From Modicisalibacter sp049808615 (GTDB taxonomy: Bacteria; Pseudomonadota; Gammaproteobacteria; Pseudomonadales; Halomonadaceae), in contig NZ_JBNCAN010000027.1 in NCBI RefSeq assembly GCF_049808615.1, forward strand, positions 1 through 61,604: a DNA stretch of 61,604 nt, written 5' to 3'. Positions 17,079-25,670 of this stretch are shown here, one piece after another. Below the pieces are notes generated by a model. That model did not search any database. It was not told the DNA's origin and saw nothing but the letters and a program-made list of their open reading frames with translations. Position 1 is the first letter of the stretch. Each line of letters opens with the position of its first letter. The translations under genes and the position numbers were made by a program.

Positions 17079-18560
17079 GCTGGAGCGACCCGAAGTAACC
17101 CGATCGCGGCCTTCACGCTTGGATAGATACATACGATGATCCGCGGTGCGCAGCATTTCATCCGGTGTTTCGAAGTCGCCACCATCCAGGCTGGCAACCC
17201 CAATGGAGGCGGTCACGAACAGTGTCGTCTCGCCATAGCGCACAAGAGGTTCAGTGCGCAGATGGGCGCAGAGTTGGTTGGCGAATTCCGTCGCACTCTT
17301 CAGATTATGTCCCGGCAGGATGGCGATGAATTCCTCGCCGCCGAAACGACCGACGATCATGCCGTTTTGACTGACTCGATGAAGAAGCTTGGCAAACGAC
17401 TTGAGCGCCACATCGCCATGATGATGGCCATGTTCGTCGTTGATTCTCTTGAAGTGATCGAGATCGATGAATATCAGCGCGAGCGGCAATGCTTCGCGTT
17501 GCGCCTTGGAAAAGTGCGCCATGAACAGGCGGGTCAGATATTGCCGATTATACAGGCCGGTGAGCGTGTCGAAGCGTACCGCTCGATCCAATCGGGCATT
17601 CAATTTGCGCTGACGCTTCAACTCGTTTTCCTGTTGATCAACTTGCTGATGAAGCTTCAGGTTGCGCTCCAGCAGTGTCTGCTTGCCTTCGAACAGCAAA
17701 CGCTCGGAGTCGACCCGTTCGGGAGGGACGACATCGAACAGTTCGGCAATCATGGGCAAGCGCGACTGGATGTTTTCCAGCAGTGCTGCTCGACCTTCTT
17801 CCTCACCTAACCAGGGCTCGATAAGGGCCAGGGTTTGTTCCTGGTCCGCGGCCAGCAAGAGATCCGCCAGACGCCCCGAGAGCATGACACACTCACTGCC
17901 ACATAAAATGCGCATCTGCGCAGGATAATCGTGGCTACGTCGGATCCAGTCTCGACAGCGTTGGGACAACCCCCAGCTCGCCGCGAGCCAGGCGCCGACC
18001 TCTGTATGATCGGCACCCAGGCCATTGCGTTCGCGGTGGCTGACCTCGTCGTGCCGACCAAGATCGCCCACGATCTCGGCATAGGCCGGGCCCTCGATGG
18101 TATCCAGCGCCAACATGCCGATATCCTGTAGCAGGGCCGCGGTGAAAATGCTGTCGGTATCGAGCTTTCTGGGTAGGGAGCGCGCCAGTTCCTGGGCAGC
18201 CACGGCGCTGGTCAGTGAGCGTTGCCAGTAGTAGTGCAGATCCAGCCCTTCAGGCTTACTCGTATTACCGTAACTACGCGCCAGGCTGAATCCCAGTGCC
18301 AGCGAGACGGTGAGCTCCATACCCAAGCGCTCCACGGCTTCGCGAAGCGTTTCCGCGCTGCGTGACTGGGCGTAGTACACCGTATTGGCCAGGGAGATAA
18401 GGCGTGCTGTCAAGGCGGAGTCGTGTTGCAGGGCTTCGATGATCGACTGCAATCGAGCATCCGGATCCTGAGCGAGTTCGATGACCCTGAGCACGGCGGA
18501 CGGCAGCGAGGGCAGCTCATGACAGGCATCGAGAGATTCACGTAGCGCGTTGTTAATCAA
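17073..18560 (-). CDS. HDOD domain-diguanylate cyclase (GGDEF) protein
   Basis: The 495-residue protein has an N-terminal HDOD domain (about 10-210, HELPSLPSAVLRVIELAQDPDA), a coiled-coil linker (about 285-325) and a C-terminal GGDEF domain. The active site, GRFGGEEFIAIL, is intact, so c-di-GMP synthesis is plausible. The position of the usual inhibitory RxxD site carries Q..M instead, so product inhibition is probably absent. The start is a TTG (18560) supported by an AGGGAG site 7 bp upstream. It lies 65 bp downstream of flgN in the same direction and may belong to the flgMN transcript. Confidence 0.88.
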   Translation of the reverse strand: MINNALRESLDACHELPSLPSAVLRVIELAQDPDARLQSIIEALQHDSALTARLISLANTVYYAQSRSAETLREAVERLGMELTVSLALGFSLARSYGNTSKPEGLDLHYYWQRSLTSAVAAQELARSLPRKLDTDSIFTAALLQDIGMLALDTIEGPAYAEIVGDLGRHDEVSHRERNGLGADHTEVGAWLAASWGLSQRCRDWIRRSHDYPAQMRILCGSECVMLSGRLADLLLAADQEQTLALIEPWLGEEEGRAALLENIQSRLPMIAELFDVVPPERVDSERLLFEGKQTLLERNLKLHQQVDQQENELKRQRKLNARLDRAVRFDTLTGLYNRQYLTRLFMAHFSKAQREALPLALIFIDLDHFKRINDEHGHHHGDVALKSFAKLLHRVSQNGMIVGRFGGEEFIAILPGHNLKSATEFANQLCAHLRTEPLVRYGETTLFVTASIGVASLDGGDFETPDEMLRTADHRMYLSKREGRDRVTSGRSSL

Positions 18561-18625
18561 GTGATCGCTCCCTGCATGAGAATCATCGTGGTACTTGTTG
18601 AGTGCAATGGGGCATGAAAACAGGC

Positions 18626-19078
18626 TCAGGCGCTCGATGCGACGCTACCCAGGCTTCCCACGCGTGACTGTCCATCGGGGCCATACAGTGCCTGGCCGGC
18701 GGCATTTCTGAGAAAGTCTAGAATACGTTGATTCTGATTCAGCCGTGCGCCAATCAATAATCCATTGAATTGATTGAGCTGTTTGGCATGTAAGGCGCGC
18801 TCACGAAACGCAATCCACGCCTCCAGGCAGTTGGCATCCGCCGCGGCAGTCTCCGCTCCTTGACGACCCTCGCCGTAACCCAGTTTGCGCTGAGCGCCGA
18901 GGCGCTGGGTCTCGAGTCGTTCCAATTGCTGAATGAGCGCCTGCTTGTGTCTGGCTTGTTCCGACAACCGCTGACCATCCACCTGGGCCGAAGACAAGCT
19001 TTCTTGCTCGGCCTCCAACAGGGCAATGAGGGCCTCGAGGTGTTTGCGCTGACGTGCGATATGTTGCGCCAGACTCAT
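18626..19078 (-). CDS. flgN: Flagellar export chaperone FlgN
   Basis: This 150-residue helical protein starts MSLAQHIARQRKHLEALIALLEAEQESL and is rich in Gln and Leu heptads, as is typical of FlgN. FlgN binds the hook-junction proteins FlgK and FlgL before export. It follows flgM in the same direction with 25 bp between. The assignment rests on profile, size and position. Confidence 0.88.
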   Translation of the reverse strand: MSLAQHIARQRKHLEALIALLEAEQESLSSAQVDGQRLSEQARHKQALIQQLERLETQRLGAQRKLGYGEGRQGAETAAADANCLEAWIAFRERALHAKQLNQFNGLLIGARLNQNQRILDFLRNAAGQALYGPDGQSRVGSLGSVASSA

Positions 19079-19103
19079 GGCGGATGACTCTCCTTACAAT
19101 ACG

Positions 19104-19388
19104 TTAATCGGAACGCCCCAGCAGATCACGAACGCTATCGATCAGACCATCGGCGATACGTTCAGGACGAATATCCAGACGACCTTCGCTGATTGCCTGA
19201 CGAATTTCGGCAACGCGTGCCGTATCAACGTCATGGCTGGTGTCACTGACACCGCTATTGAGATGCGCGACCGACGCCTTGGGTGTGGTCGATGCCTGAT
19301 CGACATCGTTTTTTTGGTTCGAGGCGGTCTTTTTAGCCCCATCGTTCAAAGAGACGGAGTGCAAAGACGGGTTGCTATCGATCTTCAT
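19104..19388 (-). CDS. flgM: Anti-sigma-28 factor FlgM
   Basis: FlgM holds FliA inactive until the hook is complete and FlgM is exported. The 94-residue protein has a flexible N-terminus (MKIDSNPSLHSVSLND) and a sigma-binding C-terminal helical region (DTARVAEIRQAISEGRLDIR followed by PERIADGLIDSVRDLL). It is transcribed from the sigma-28-type promoter just upstream, giving the usual autoregulatory loop. Confidence 0.93.
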   Translation of the reverse strand: MKIDSNPSLHSVSLNDGAKKTASNQKNDVDQASTTPKASVAHLNSGVSDTSHDVDTARVAEIRQAISEGRLDIRPERIADGLIDSVRDLLGRSD

Positions 19389-19421
19389 GGGAATATCCTT
19401 TCGAAAGTGCGCTTTCCCAGA

Positions 19422-19448
19422 CTATCGGCCATTCTGCGCACAACTTTA
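19422..19448 (-). promoter_or_regulatory. Sigma-28 (FliA) promoter of flgMN
   Basis: On the minus strand, TAAAGTTG (19448-19441), an 11-bp spacer and GCCGATAG (19429-19422) match the FliA consensus TAAAGTTT-N11-GCCGATAA at 14 of 16 positions. It is 33 bp from the flgM start. Confidence 0.85.
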
Positions 19449-19512
19449 AGCCCGCACTGGCAAAAAGATGGCAAAAAAATGAACTTGCTTTCTAAAACTT
19501 TGGCGCGCATCT

Positions 19513-20262
19513 CTAAAAAGCCACTTCGAGTCGACCACGCCCCGTCACGATTGCTCTGAGATGATCTCCGCCCTCGATGCTCAAACGTACCGCTTCGCCA
19601 AGGGAGCCGTGGTCGAGCGCTTTTGCCTCGCGCCTGACGCTGAAGCCATTGCCTCGCGCAAGCACCGTCACTTTGCTGCCTCGCGTGACCAGCCTCTCCC
19701 GACGTAAATGATGCGTCTGCAGCAGCGATCCGGCTCGTAGCGGACGCGCCGCGCTCAACCCAAGCGCATCATCGATATCGAGAAGGGCGTGGCGCGGCAG
19801 TCTTTCCAGGCGTCCCTCGACAAGTTTCACGTCCGCAGGGCCAATTCTGGACCCGGCCTCGATATCCCGTGCCGTTACCACATGATCGACCAGCACCGAG
19901 ACCTCCGCCTGCAAATAGCGCGTTTGGCTCGTTTTGCTATCACAACGCACGCCTACCGAGACCCGTCCATAAAGGCGTTGCTCCGGGTTGGTCAAGAAGG
20001 GCTGCGGATCGCGACACTCGCCCAACCGCGCGGCGCCGGGGTGAATGTTGATCTCGACATCCCGACCTAGTTCGCGAGTGTGCTCTACAAGAAAGGCATG
20101 TACACGCTGATCGAGCAGACGCTCGCTGTCCGATGCCAACGCCTCGTTCGCAACGAACAGGCTCATCGCCCAGCACAGCAACACTCCGACTAGCCTGGGA
20201 GCGCCGGTGAATATTTTTTCGGCATGACGTTGGCTGGGGTTTGACTGTCCTGCTGACCGCAC
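19513..20262 (-). CDS. flgA: Flagellar P-ring assembly chaperone FlgA
   Basis: FlgA is a periplasmic chaperone for FlgI polymerisation around the rod. The 249-residue product has a signal peptide (LVGVLLCWAMSLFVANEALA) after a charged start, and a SAF domain in the C-terminal half (TARDIEAGSRIGPADVKLVE, LRAGSLLQTHHL). The GTG at 20262 was chosen because AAGGAG lies 7 bp upstream; the open frame runs further 5' without such support. It is divergent from flgB. Confidence 0.92.
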   Translation of the reverse strand: MRSAGQSNPSQRHAEKIFTGAPRLVGVLLCWAMSLFVANEALASDSERLLDQRVHAFLVEHTRELGRDVEINIHPGAARLGECRDPQPFLTNPEQRLYGRVSVGVRCDSKTSQTRYLQAEVSVLVDHVVTARDIEAGSRIGPADVKLVEGRLERLPRHALLDIDDALGLSAARPLRAGSLLQTHHLRRERLVTRGSKVTVLARGNGFSVRREAKALDHGSLGEAVRLSIEGGDHLRAIVTGRGRLEVAF

Positions 20263-20437
20263 GATGACTCTCCTTCGATCGAATGATGCCGATTCTAGGA
20301 GAATGCGTAAAAGCTCATGCGAAGAAATGATGGACAAATCGTGGCTTGTTTTTTCCTTTGGGCGGACGGCCGGGCGTCTATTCTCCACCCTGAATCTTTC
20401 CCCATTGATTCCCTATCGAACACCAGGGAGCCTGACG

Positions 20438-20851
20438 ATGTTAGACAAGCTCGATGGCGCATTACGCTTTCACCAGGAAGCACTCAACCTGCGCGCCGAA
20501 CGGCAAAAGGTGTTGGCCAGCAACATCGCCAATGCAGACACGCCGAATTACAAGGCGCGGGACATGGATTTCTCCGGCGAGCTCTCGCGGGTGATGAAGC
20601 AGGGCCGTGCCGAGGGTAAGGGCCTGGCGCTGGACACCACGTCCAACCGGCATATTCCTGCTCAAGGGCCGGCGTCCGCTGGGCGCGATTTGCTCTATCG
20701 CGTGCCGGATCAGCCCAGCCTGGACGGCAATACCGTCGATATGGACCGCGAGCGTGCGCAGTTTGCCGACAACGCGGTGCGTTATCAAGCGGGATTGACC
20801 GTTCTCAATCGCAAGATCCAGGGCCTGAAGTCGGCCATGCAACCGGAGTAA
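20438..20851 (+). CDS. flgB: Flagellar basal-body rod protein FlgB
   Basis: The 137-residue proximal rod subunit starts MLDKLDGALRFHQEAL and carries the rod/hook family N-terminal motif VLASNIANADTPNYKARDMDF. The ATG at 20438 matches the family N-terminus; the frame upstream lies in the flgA-flgB spacer. It is first gene of the flgBCDEFGHIJKL run. Confidence 0.95.
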   Translation: MLDKLDGALRFHQEALNLRAERQKVLASNIANADTPNYKARDMDFSGELSRVMKQGRAEGKGLALDTTSNRHIPAQGPASAGRDLLYRVPDQPSLDGNTVDMDRERAQFADNAVRYQAGLTVLNRKIQGLKSAMQPE

Positions 20852-20857
20852 CACTAG

Positions 20858-21265
20858 ATGTCAATGTTCAGCGTATTCGATATTTCTGGCTCGGCGATGA
20901 GTGCCCAGGCGCAACGCATGAACATCACCGCCAGCAACATGGCGAATGCCGACAGCGTGGCTGGGCCGGATGGTCAGGCCTATCGCGCCAAGCAGGTGAT
21001 GTTCGAAACCCAGTCCCAGGCGGGAAGCGGCGTGGGTGGGGTGCGGGTCACTCGCATCGTCGACGATCCCACGCCGATGCGCATGGAGTATCGCCCCGAG
21101 CATCCCCTGGCCGATGAGGATGGCTACGTGACGATGCCCAACGTGGAGCCGGTCAATGAGATGGTCAACATGATCGCCGCCTCGCGTTCCTACCAGGCCA
21201 ATGTCGAGGTCATGAACACCAGCAAGACGCTGATGCTCAAGACCTTGACGCTGGGTGAAAACTGA
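20858..21265 (+). CDS. flgC: Flagellar basal-body rod protein FlgC
   Basis: The 135-residue proximal rod protein has the N-terminal motif QRMNITASNMANADS and the C-terminal rod motif NEMVNMIAASRSYQANVEVM with MLKTLTLG at the end. Both terminal helices pack in the axial structure. It starts 6 bp after the flgB stop. Confidence 0.95.
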   Translation: MSMFSVFDISGSAMSAQAQRMNITASNMANADSVAGPDGQAYRAKQVMFETQSQAGSGVGGVRVTRIVDDPTPMRMEYRPEHPLADEDGYVTMPNVEPVNEMVNMIAASRSYQANVEVMNTSKTLMLKTLTLGEN

Positions 21266-21289
21266 TCAAACGCCTTCAAGAGATAATTC

Positions 21290-21988
21290 ATGGCCAATAC
21301 GATCGATAGCAGTGTCCTGAGTGCGCTGAACCCGACTGCCGCCGCCAAGCCGGCTCAGGGCAGCACCCAGGAGCTGAGTGACAGCTTCATGACCTTGCTG
21401 GTGACCCAGCTCAAGAATCAGGACCCCTTGAAGCCGATGGAAAACGCCGAGATGACCTCGCAACTGGCGCAGATCAATACGGTCAACGGCATCCAGGATC
21501 TCAATACCACCCTGGAAGGCATCACGGGCCAGATCGATGCCGGCCAGACTTTGCAGGCGACCGCACTGATTGGTCAGGGCGTGCTGGTGCCGGGCAACCA
21601 GATACTCTCCGGCGGAGAAGGTGAGGACGATACCGTTGCGACCACGCCTTTCGGTGTTGAACTGGCGAGCTCCGCGGATGACGTCACCATTACCATTACC
21701 AACAGCAATGGCGAAGTCGTGAGGCAGTATCTGCCAGAGAAGATGGGCGCGCTGGACAAGGGCGTTCATTCTTTCGCCTGGGACGGCAAGCTGGCGGATG
21801 GCACGGCAGCGCCGTCCGGCGCCTATCGCTTCACTATCGAGGCGACTCAGGGTGATGAGCCGGTCAATGTGACATCCCTCAACTATGCCCTGGTGGGCGG
21901 CGTGATCAAGTCCGAGGGCGGGCCACGTCTGGATCTGGGCGCCAAGATGGCCTCGGTGAGTCTCGATGACGTCCGCCAGATTCTTTGA
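21290..21988 (+). CDS. flgD: Flagellar hook-capping protein FlgD
   Basis: FlgD forms the temporary scaffold on which hook subunits assemble. The 232-residue protein has the conserved N-terminal segment FMTLLVTQLKNQDPLKPMEN followed by MTSQLAQINTVNGI, then a FlgD Ig-like/Tudor region (SFAWDGKLADGTAAPSGAYRF). The length matches the family. Confidence 0.95.
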   Translation: MANTIDSSVLSALNPTAAAKPAQGSTQELSDSFMTLLVTQLKNQDPLKPMENAEMTSQLAQINTVNGIQDLNTTLEGITGQIDAGQTLQATALIGQGVLVPGNQILSGGEGEDDTVATTPFGVELASSADDVTITITNSNGEVVRQYLPEKMGALDKGVHSFAWDGKLADGTAAPSGAYRFTIEATQGDEPVNVTSLNYALVGGVIKSEGGPRLDLGAKMASVSLDDVRQIL

Positions 21989-22078
21989 CGCCAGATGTTA
22001 AGCACAAGACTTTCAACATACATAAACGCTTCAACATAAAAAATTAAAACGTAATCAAAAACGCGCAGGAGTAGCACA

Positions 22079-23263
22079 ATGGGTTTTTCACAAGCACTTA
22101 GCGGCCTGAACGCCGCCTCGACCAATCTGGATGTGGTCGGCAACAACATTGCCAACTCGCAGACCGTGGGTTTCAAGAGTTCCGGCGTGCAGTTCGCCGA
22201 CGTCTACGCCGGTGCCAAGGTGGGCTTGGGTACCCGGGTTTCCGCGGTGCTGCAGGACTTCAGTAACGGCACCCTGGAAAGCACCAATCGTAACCTCGAT
22301 CTGGCGATCAGCGGTGGCGGCTTCTTCCGTATGTCCCAGAACGATCAGGTGGTCTATTCCCGCAACGGCCAGTTGACCATGACCGCCGACGGCTATCTGG
22401 AAAATGCCCAGGGCGCACGGCTGACCGGCTTCCCGGCAGGCGCGGGTGCCGGTGCGGAGCCGCAGGCGCTGCAGGTGCCTTCTGCAGCCTTGCCGGCGAA
22501 TGCCACCACCGGCATCGATGCCAGCTTTGTGCTTGACTCCTCGGTTAATGCGGTAGCTGGACCCTTCGATCAAAATAATACGGATAGCTATTCCTACGCC
22601 AATAGTGCCACGGTCTATGACTCTCAGGGCAACAGTCACAATGTCACCATGTATTTCAGCAAGATAAGTGACAACAACTGGGAAGTGCGCCAGTCCATTG
22701 ACGGTAATCCGGCGACTCAAGATGACGCGGCTACCACAGTGACCTTCGATACCAAGGGCCAGTTGACCACTGGAATGCCACTGACTTTCAGCTTTGGAGG
22801 CTTGGGCAATGGCACTGACCCTCTGACCGTTGATCTCGATCTAGCGGGTACCACCCAGACCGGCAATAACTTCTCCCTGGATTCCCTGACTCAGGACGGC
22901 TACGCCTCCGGCAATCTGGTGGGCATCGCCATCAACTCCGATGGCAGCATCATGGGCAACTACTCCAACGAGCAGTCCCAGAACCTGGGCACCATCAGCC
23001 TGGCCAACTTCCGTAACCCGGAAGGCTTGAAGCCGGTAGGTGACAATGCCTGGGCGGAAACCGGCGATTCAGGCCAAGCGCTACTGGGTAGGGCCGGCAC
23101 CGGCATGCTGGGCAGCATCGAGTCCGGCGTGGTGGAAACCTCCAACGTCGATCTGACCCGGGAACTGGTCGATCTGATCATTGCTCAGCGCAACTTCCAG
23201 GCCAATACCAACTCGGTACGCACCCAGTCGGAAGTGCTCGAAAGCGTCGTGAATCTGCGTTAA
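22079..23263 (+). CDS. flgE: Flagellar hook protein FlgE
   Basis: The 394-residue hook subunit begins MGFSQALSGLNAASTNLDVVGNNIANSQT and ends with the family helix LVDLIIAQRNFQANTNSVRTQSE. The middle D1/D2 domains are of typical FlgE size and the sequence is complete. It is preceded by an A/T-rich 90-bp spacer after flgD, with an AGGAG site before the ATG. Confidence 0.96.
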   Translation: MGFSQALSGLNAASTNLDVVGNNIANSQTVGFKSSGVQFADVYAGAKVGLGTRVSAVLQDFSNGTLESTNRNLDLAISGGGFFRMSQNDQVVYSRNGQLTMTADGYLENAQGARLTGFPAGAGAGAEPQALQVPSAALPANATTGIDASFVLDSSVNAVAGPFDQNNTDSYSYANSATVYDSQGNSHNVTMYFSKISDNNWEVRQSIDGNPATQDDAATTVTFDTKGQLTTGMPLTFSFGGLGNGTDPLTVDLDLAGTTQTGNNFSLDSLTQDGYASGNLVGIAINSDGSIMGNYSNEQSQNLGTISLANFRNPEGLKPVGDNAWAETGDSGQALLGRAGTGMLGSIESGVVETSNVDLTRELVDLIIAQRNFQANTNSVRTQSEVLESVVNLR

Positions 23264-23274
23264 TCGCCACGCTT

Positions 23275-23303
23275 GTGCCGGGTCCGATAGGCCCGGCAGG
23301 CAC
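23275..23303 (+). other. Hairpin in the flgE-flgF spacer
   Basis: GCCGGG and CCCGGC flank a 9-nt loop, with outer GTG/CAC bases partly continuing the stem. No T-run follows. It may help shape differential expression of the highly expressed hook gene against the rod genes downstream. Confidence 0.4.
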
Positions 23304-23354
23304 TGACATCTACTGGCGCGAGCCAACCGAGCTGAATCAGGAGAGCCGGACCCC

Positions 23355-24095
23355 ATGGATCGTCTTCTTTATACCGCGATGAGCGGCGCCAAGCAGAGCA
23401 TGGACCTGCAGGCGATAATCAACCATAACCTGGCCAATGCCGCTACACCGGGCTTTCGTGCCGAATTACAGGCCATGCGTGCCGTACCGGTACAGGGCGA
23501 CGGCTTGCCGACTCGCACCATGGTTGCGGCGACCACCCCGGGCAGCGATTTCAGTCACGGTTCGATCAGCACCACGGGCCGGGAACTGGACGTCGCCATC
23601 GACGGCGATGGCTGGCTGGCGGTGCAGACCTCGAACGGTGAAGCCTATACCCGGCGCGGCGATCTGCAGATCGATGCCAATGGCGTACTGACCAATATGG
23701 GGCGTCCGGTACTGGGTGACGGCGGGCCGATCCTGGTGCCGCTGGGGGCTCAGGTCAGCATTGGCAGCGATGGGACGCTGAGTGCCCTGGTCGCCGGCGG
23801 GGAGCCCAACACCATGGGGCCAATTGGTCAGCTCAAGCTGGTCAACCCGGAACGCGGCAGTCTGGTGCGGGGCGAGGACGGGCTGTTTCGGCCCAAGGCC
23901 GGCCCCGGCGTGCTGCAGGCGGACGAGACGGTGCGGGTCATCAGTGGTGCCCTCGAAGGCAGTAACGTCAGTGTCACCGAGACCATGGTCGCGATGATCG
24001 ACAGTGCGCGACGCTACGACATGCAGATGAAGAGCATCGAAAGCGCCGACGAGAACGCCCAGCGCGCCAATAACCTGTTGTCGTTGAATGGTTAA
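23355..24095 (+). CDS. flgF: Flagellar basal-body rod protein FlgF
   Basis: The 246-residue proximal rod protein begins MDRLLYTAMSGAKQSMDLQAIINHNLANAATPGF and ends with ESNV-like GSNVSVTETMVAMIDSARRYDMQMKSI. Both the N-terminal rod motif and the C-terminal FlgF/FlgG motif are intact. It lies between flgE and flgG in the standard order. Confidence 0.95.
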   Translation: MDRLLYTAMSGAKQSMDLQAIINHNLANAATPGFRAELQAMRAVPVQGDGLPTRTMVAATTPGSDFSHGSISTTGRELDVAIDGDGWLAVQTSNGEAYTRRGDLQIDANGVLTNMGRPVLGDGGPILVPLGAQVSIGSDGTLSALVAGGEPNTMGPIGQLKLVNPERGSLVRGEDGLFRPKAGPGVLQADETVRVISGALEGSNVSVTETMVAMIDSARRYDMQMKSIESADENAQRANNLLSLNG

Positions 24096-24137
24096 GCCTT
24101 GCGCTGACCGCCGCTTAATTCTACGAGGAATTGAATC

Positions 24138-24920
24138 ATGATCAGATCGCTGTGGACAGCCAAGACCGGTCTCGAAGCTCAGCAGACGCAGATGGACGTC
24201 ATCGCCAACAACCTGGCCAACGTCAGCACCAATGGTTTCAAGCGCTCCCGGGCGGTATTCGAAGACCTGCTGTACCAGAACATGCGCCAGCCCGGTGCCC
24301 AATCCACGGTGCAGGACAACCTGCCCTCCGGCATGCAGATCGGTAGCGGTGTGCGCCCGGTGGCGACCGAACGGCTGCACACCCAAGGCGGGCTGGAAAA
24401 CACGCAGAACTCCCGTGACCTGGCGATCAGCGGCAAGGGGTTCTTTCAGGTGATGCGGCCGGACGGTACCACCGCCTATACCCGGGATGGCAGTTTCCAG
24501 GTCAATCAGAACGGCCAGATGGTCACCGCCAGCGGTTATCCCGTTGAACCGGCGGTGTTCATCCCCGAGAACGCCTTGTCCGTGTCGATCAGTCAGGACG
24601 GTATCGTCTCTGTGACCCAACCGGGTACCTCCGAGTCCAATCAGGTCGGCCAGCTGTTGTTGTCCACCTTTACCAACCCGACGGGACTCGAAAGCATCGG
24701 CGAGAATCTCTATCTCGAGACCAATGCCTCCGGCCCGCGCAACGACAGCGTACCCGGACTCAACGGTGCCGGCACGCTCTATCAGGGCTATGTCGAGACC
24801 TCCAACGTCAATGTGGTCGAGGAGATGGTCAGCATGATCCAGACCCAGCGCGCCTACGAGATCAACAGCAAGGCCGTGCAGACCTCCGACGAGATGCTGG
24901 CTCGCCTGAGCCAGATGTGA
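24138..24920 (+). CDS. flgG: Flagellar basal-body distal rod protein FlgG
   Basis: The 260-residue distal rod protein begins MIRSLWTAKTGLEAQQTQMDVIANNLANVSTNGFKR and ends with the hallmark SNVNVVEEMVSMIQTQRAYEINSKAVQTSDEML. The length equals E. coli FlgG (260). It runs into flgH almost without spacer. Confidence 0.97.
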   Translation: MIRSLWTAKTGLEAQQTQMDVIANNLANVSTNGFKRSRAVFEDLLYQNMRQPGAQSTVQDNLPSGMQIGSGVRPVATERLHTQGGLENTQNSRDLAISGKGFFQVMRPDGTTAYTRDGSFQVNQNGQMVTASGYPVEPAVFIPENALSVSISQDGIVSVTQPGTSESNQVGQLLLSTFTNPTGLESIGENLYLETNASGPRNDSVPGLNGAGTLYQGYVETSNVNVVEEMVSMIQTQRAYEINSKAVQTSDEMLARLSQM

Positions 24921-24931
24921 GACTAGAATCC

Positions 24932-25645
24932 ATGAGCATCGAGCGACCCATGAGACCGCGACCACCTTCTTCTGTTAGCCAGGCGCTGCGCGTGTTGCTG
25001 GTGCTTGTGATTCTGTCGGTCGCTGCCGGCTGCGCGCAGATTCCGCGGGCCTCTGTGGTGGGCGAGCAGGAGAAGATTGTTGTGGTCGAGCCGCCACCGC
25101 CGCTTGCCAATGGCTCGATCTACCAAGAGGGCCGAGGCTATCAACCGCTGTTCGAGGACCGCCGCCCGCGCATGATCGGCGATATTCTGACCATCGTGCT
25201 CGATGAAGAGGTCAGCGCGAGCAAGAATTCTTCTGCCAATGCGGGGCGCGATGGATCGGCAAGTCTGGAACTGGCGCGGCTACCCGAAAAGCTGGATAAG
25301 CTCGTCGAGTACGGTTTCGATGTTTCCGGCAACAACGACTTCTCCGGTAGCGGTGGTGCTCGGGCCACCAATTCCTTCACCGGCACCATCACCGTGACGG
25401 TGCTGGATGTGCTCTACAACGGCAACCTGCGTGTACGCGGTGAAAAACAGATCGCCATCAATCAGGGTACCGAGTTCATCCGCTTCTCCGGGGTGGTCAA
25501 TCCGCGCACCATCAGCGGTCAGAACACCGTGCCGTCGACTCAGGTGGCGGATGCACGCATCGAGTATGTCGGCGATGGCTATATCAACGAGGCGCAGACC
25601 ATGGGTTGGCTGCAGCGCTTCTTCCTCAACGTGTCGCCTTTCTGA
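24932..25645 (+). CDS. flgH: Flagellar L-ring protein FlgH (lipoprotein)
   Basis: FlgH forms the outer-membrane bushing. After a basic start and hydrophobic segment (LRVLLVLVILSVAAGC), the lipobox VAAGC marks the lipidated cysteine. The body contains YQPLFEDRRPRMIGDILTIVL and ends GYINEAQTMGWLQRFFLNVSPF, as in the family. Starts at 24917 (GTG, overlapping the flgG stop), 24932 or 24950 are possible; none has a strong ribosome-binding site, and I chose the first ATG. Confidence 0.92.
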   Translation: MSIERPMRPRPPSSVSQALRVLLVLVILSVAAGCAQIPRASVVGEQEKIVVVEPPPPLANGSIYQEGRGYQPLFEDRRPRMIGDILTIVLDEEVSASKNSSANAGRDGSASLELARLPEKLDKLVEYGFDVSGNNDFSGSGGARATNSFTGTITVTVLDVLYNGNLRVRGEKQIAINQGTEFIRFSGVVNPRTISGQNTVPSTQVADARIEYVGDGYINEAQTMGWLQRFFLNVSPF

Positions 25646-25670
25646 TCGGCGCCGCATGACACACAGGTCG

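Noticed and set aside
23466..24965. A 499-codon minus-strand open frame opposite flgF-flgG
   Set aside because: It is a shadow of GC-rich codon use on the plus strand. FlgF and FlgG are complete and unmistakable, and the minus-strand product has no family resemblance.
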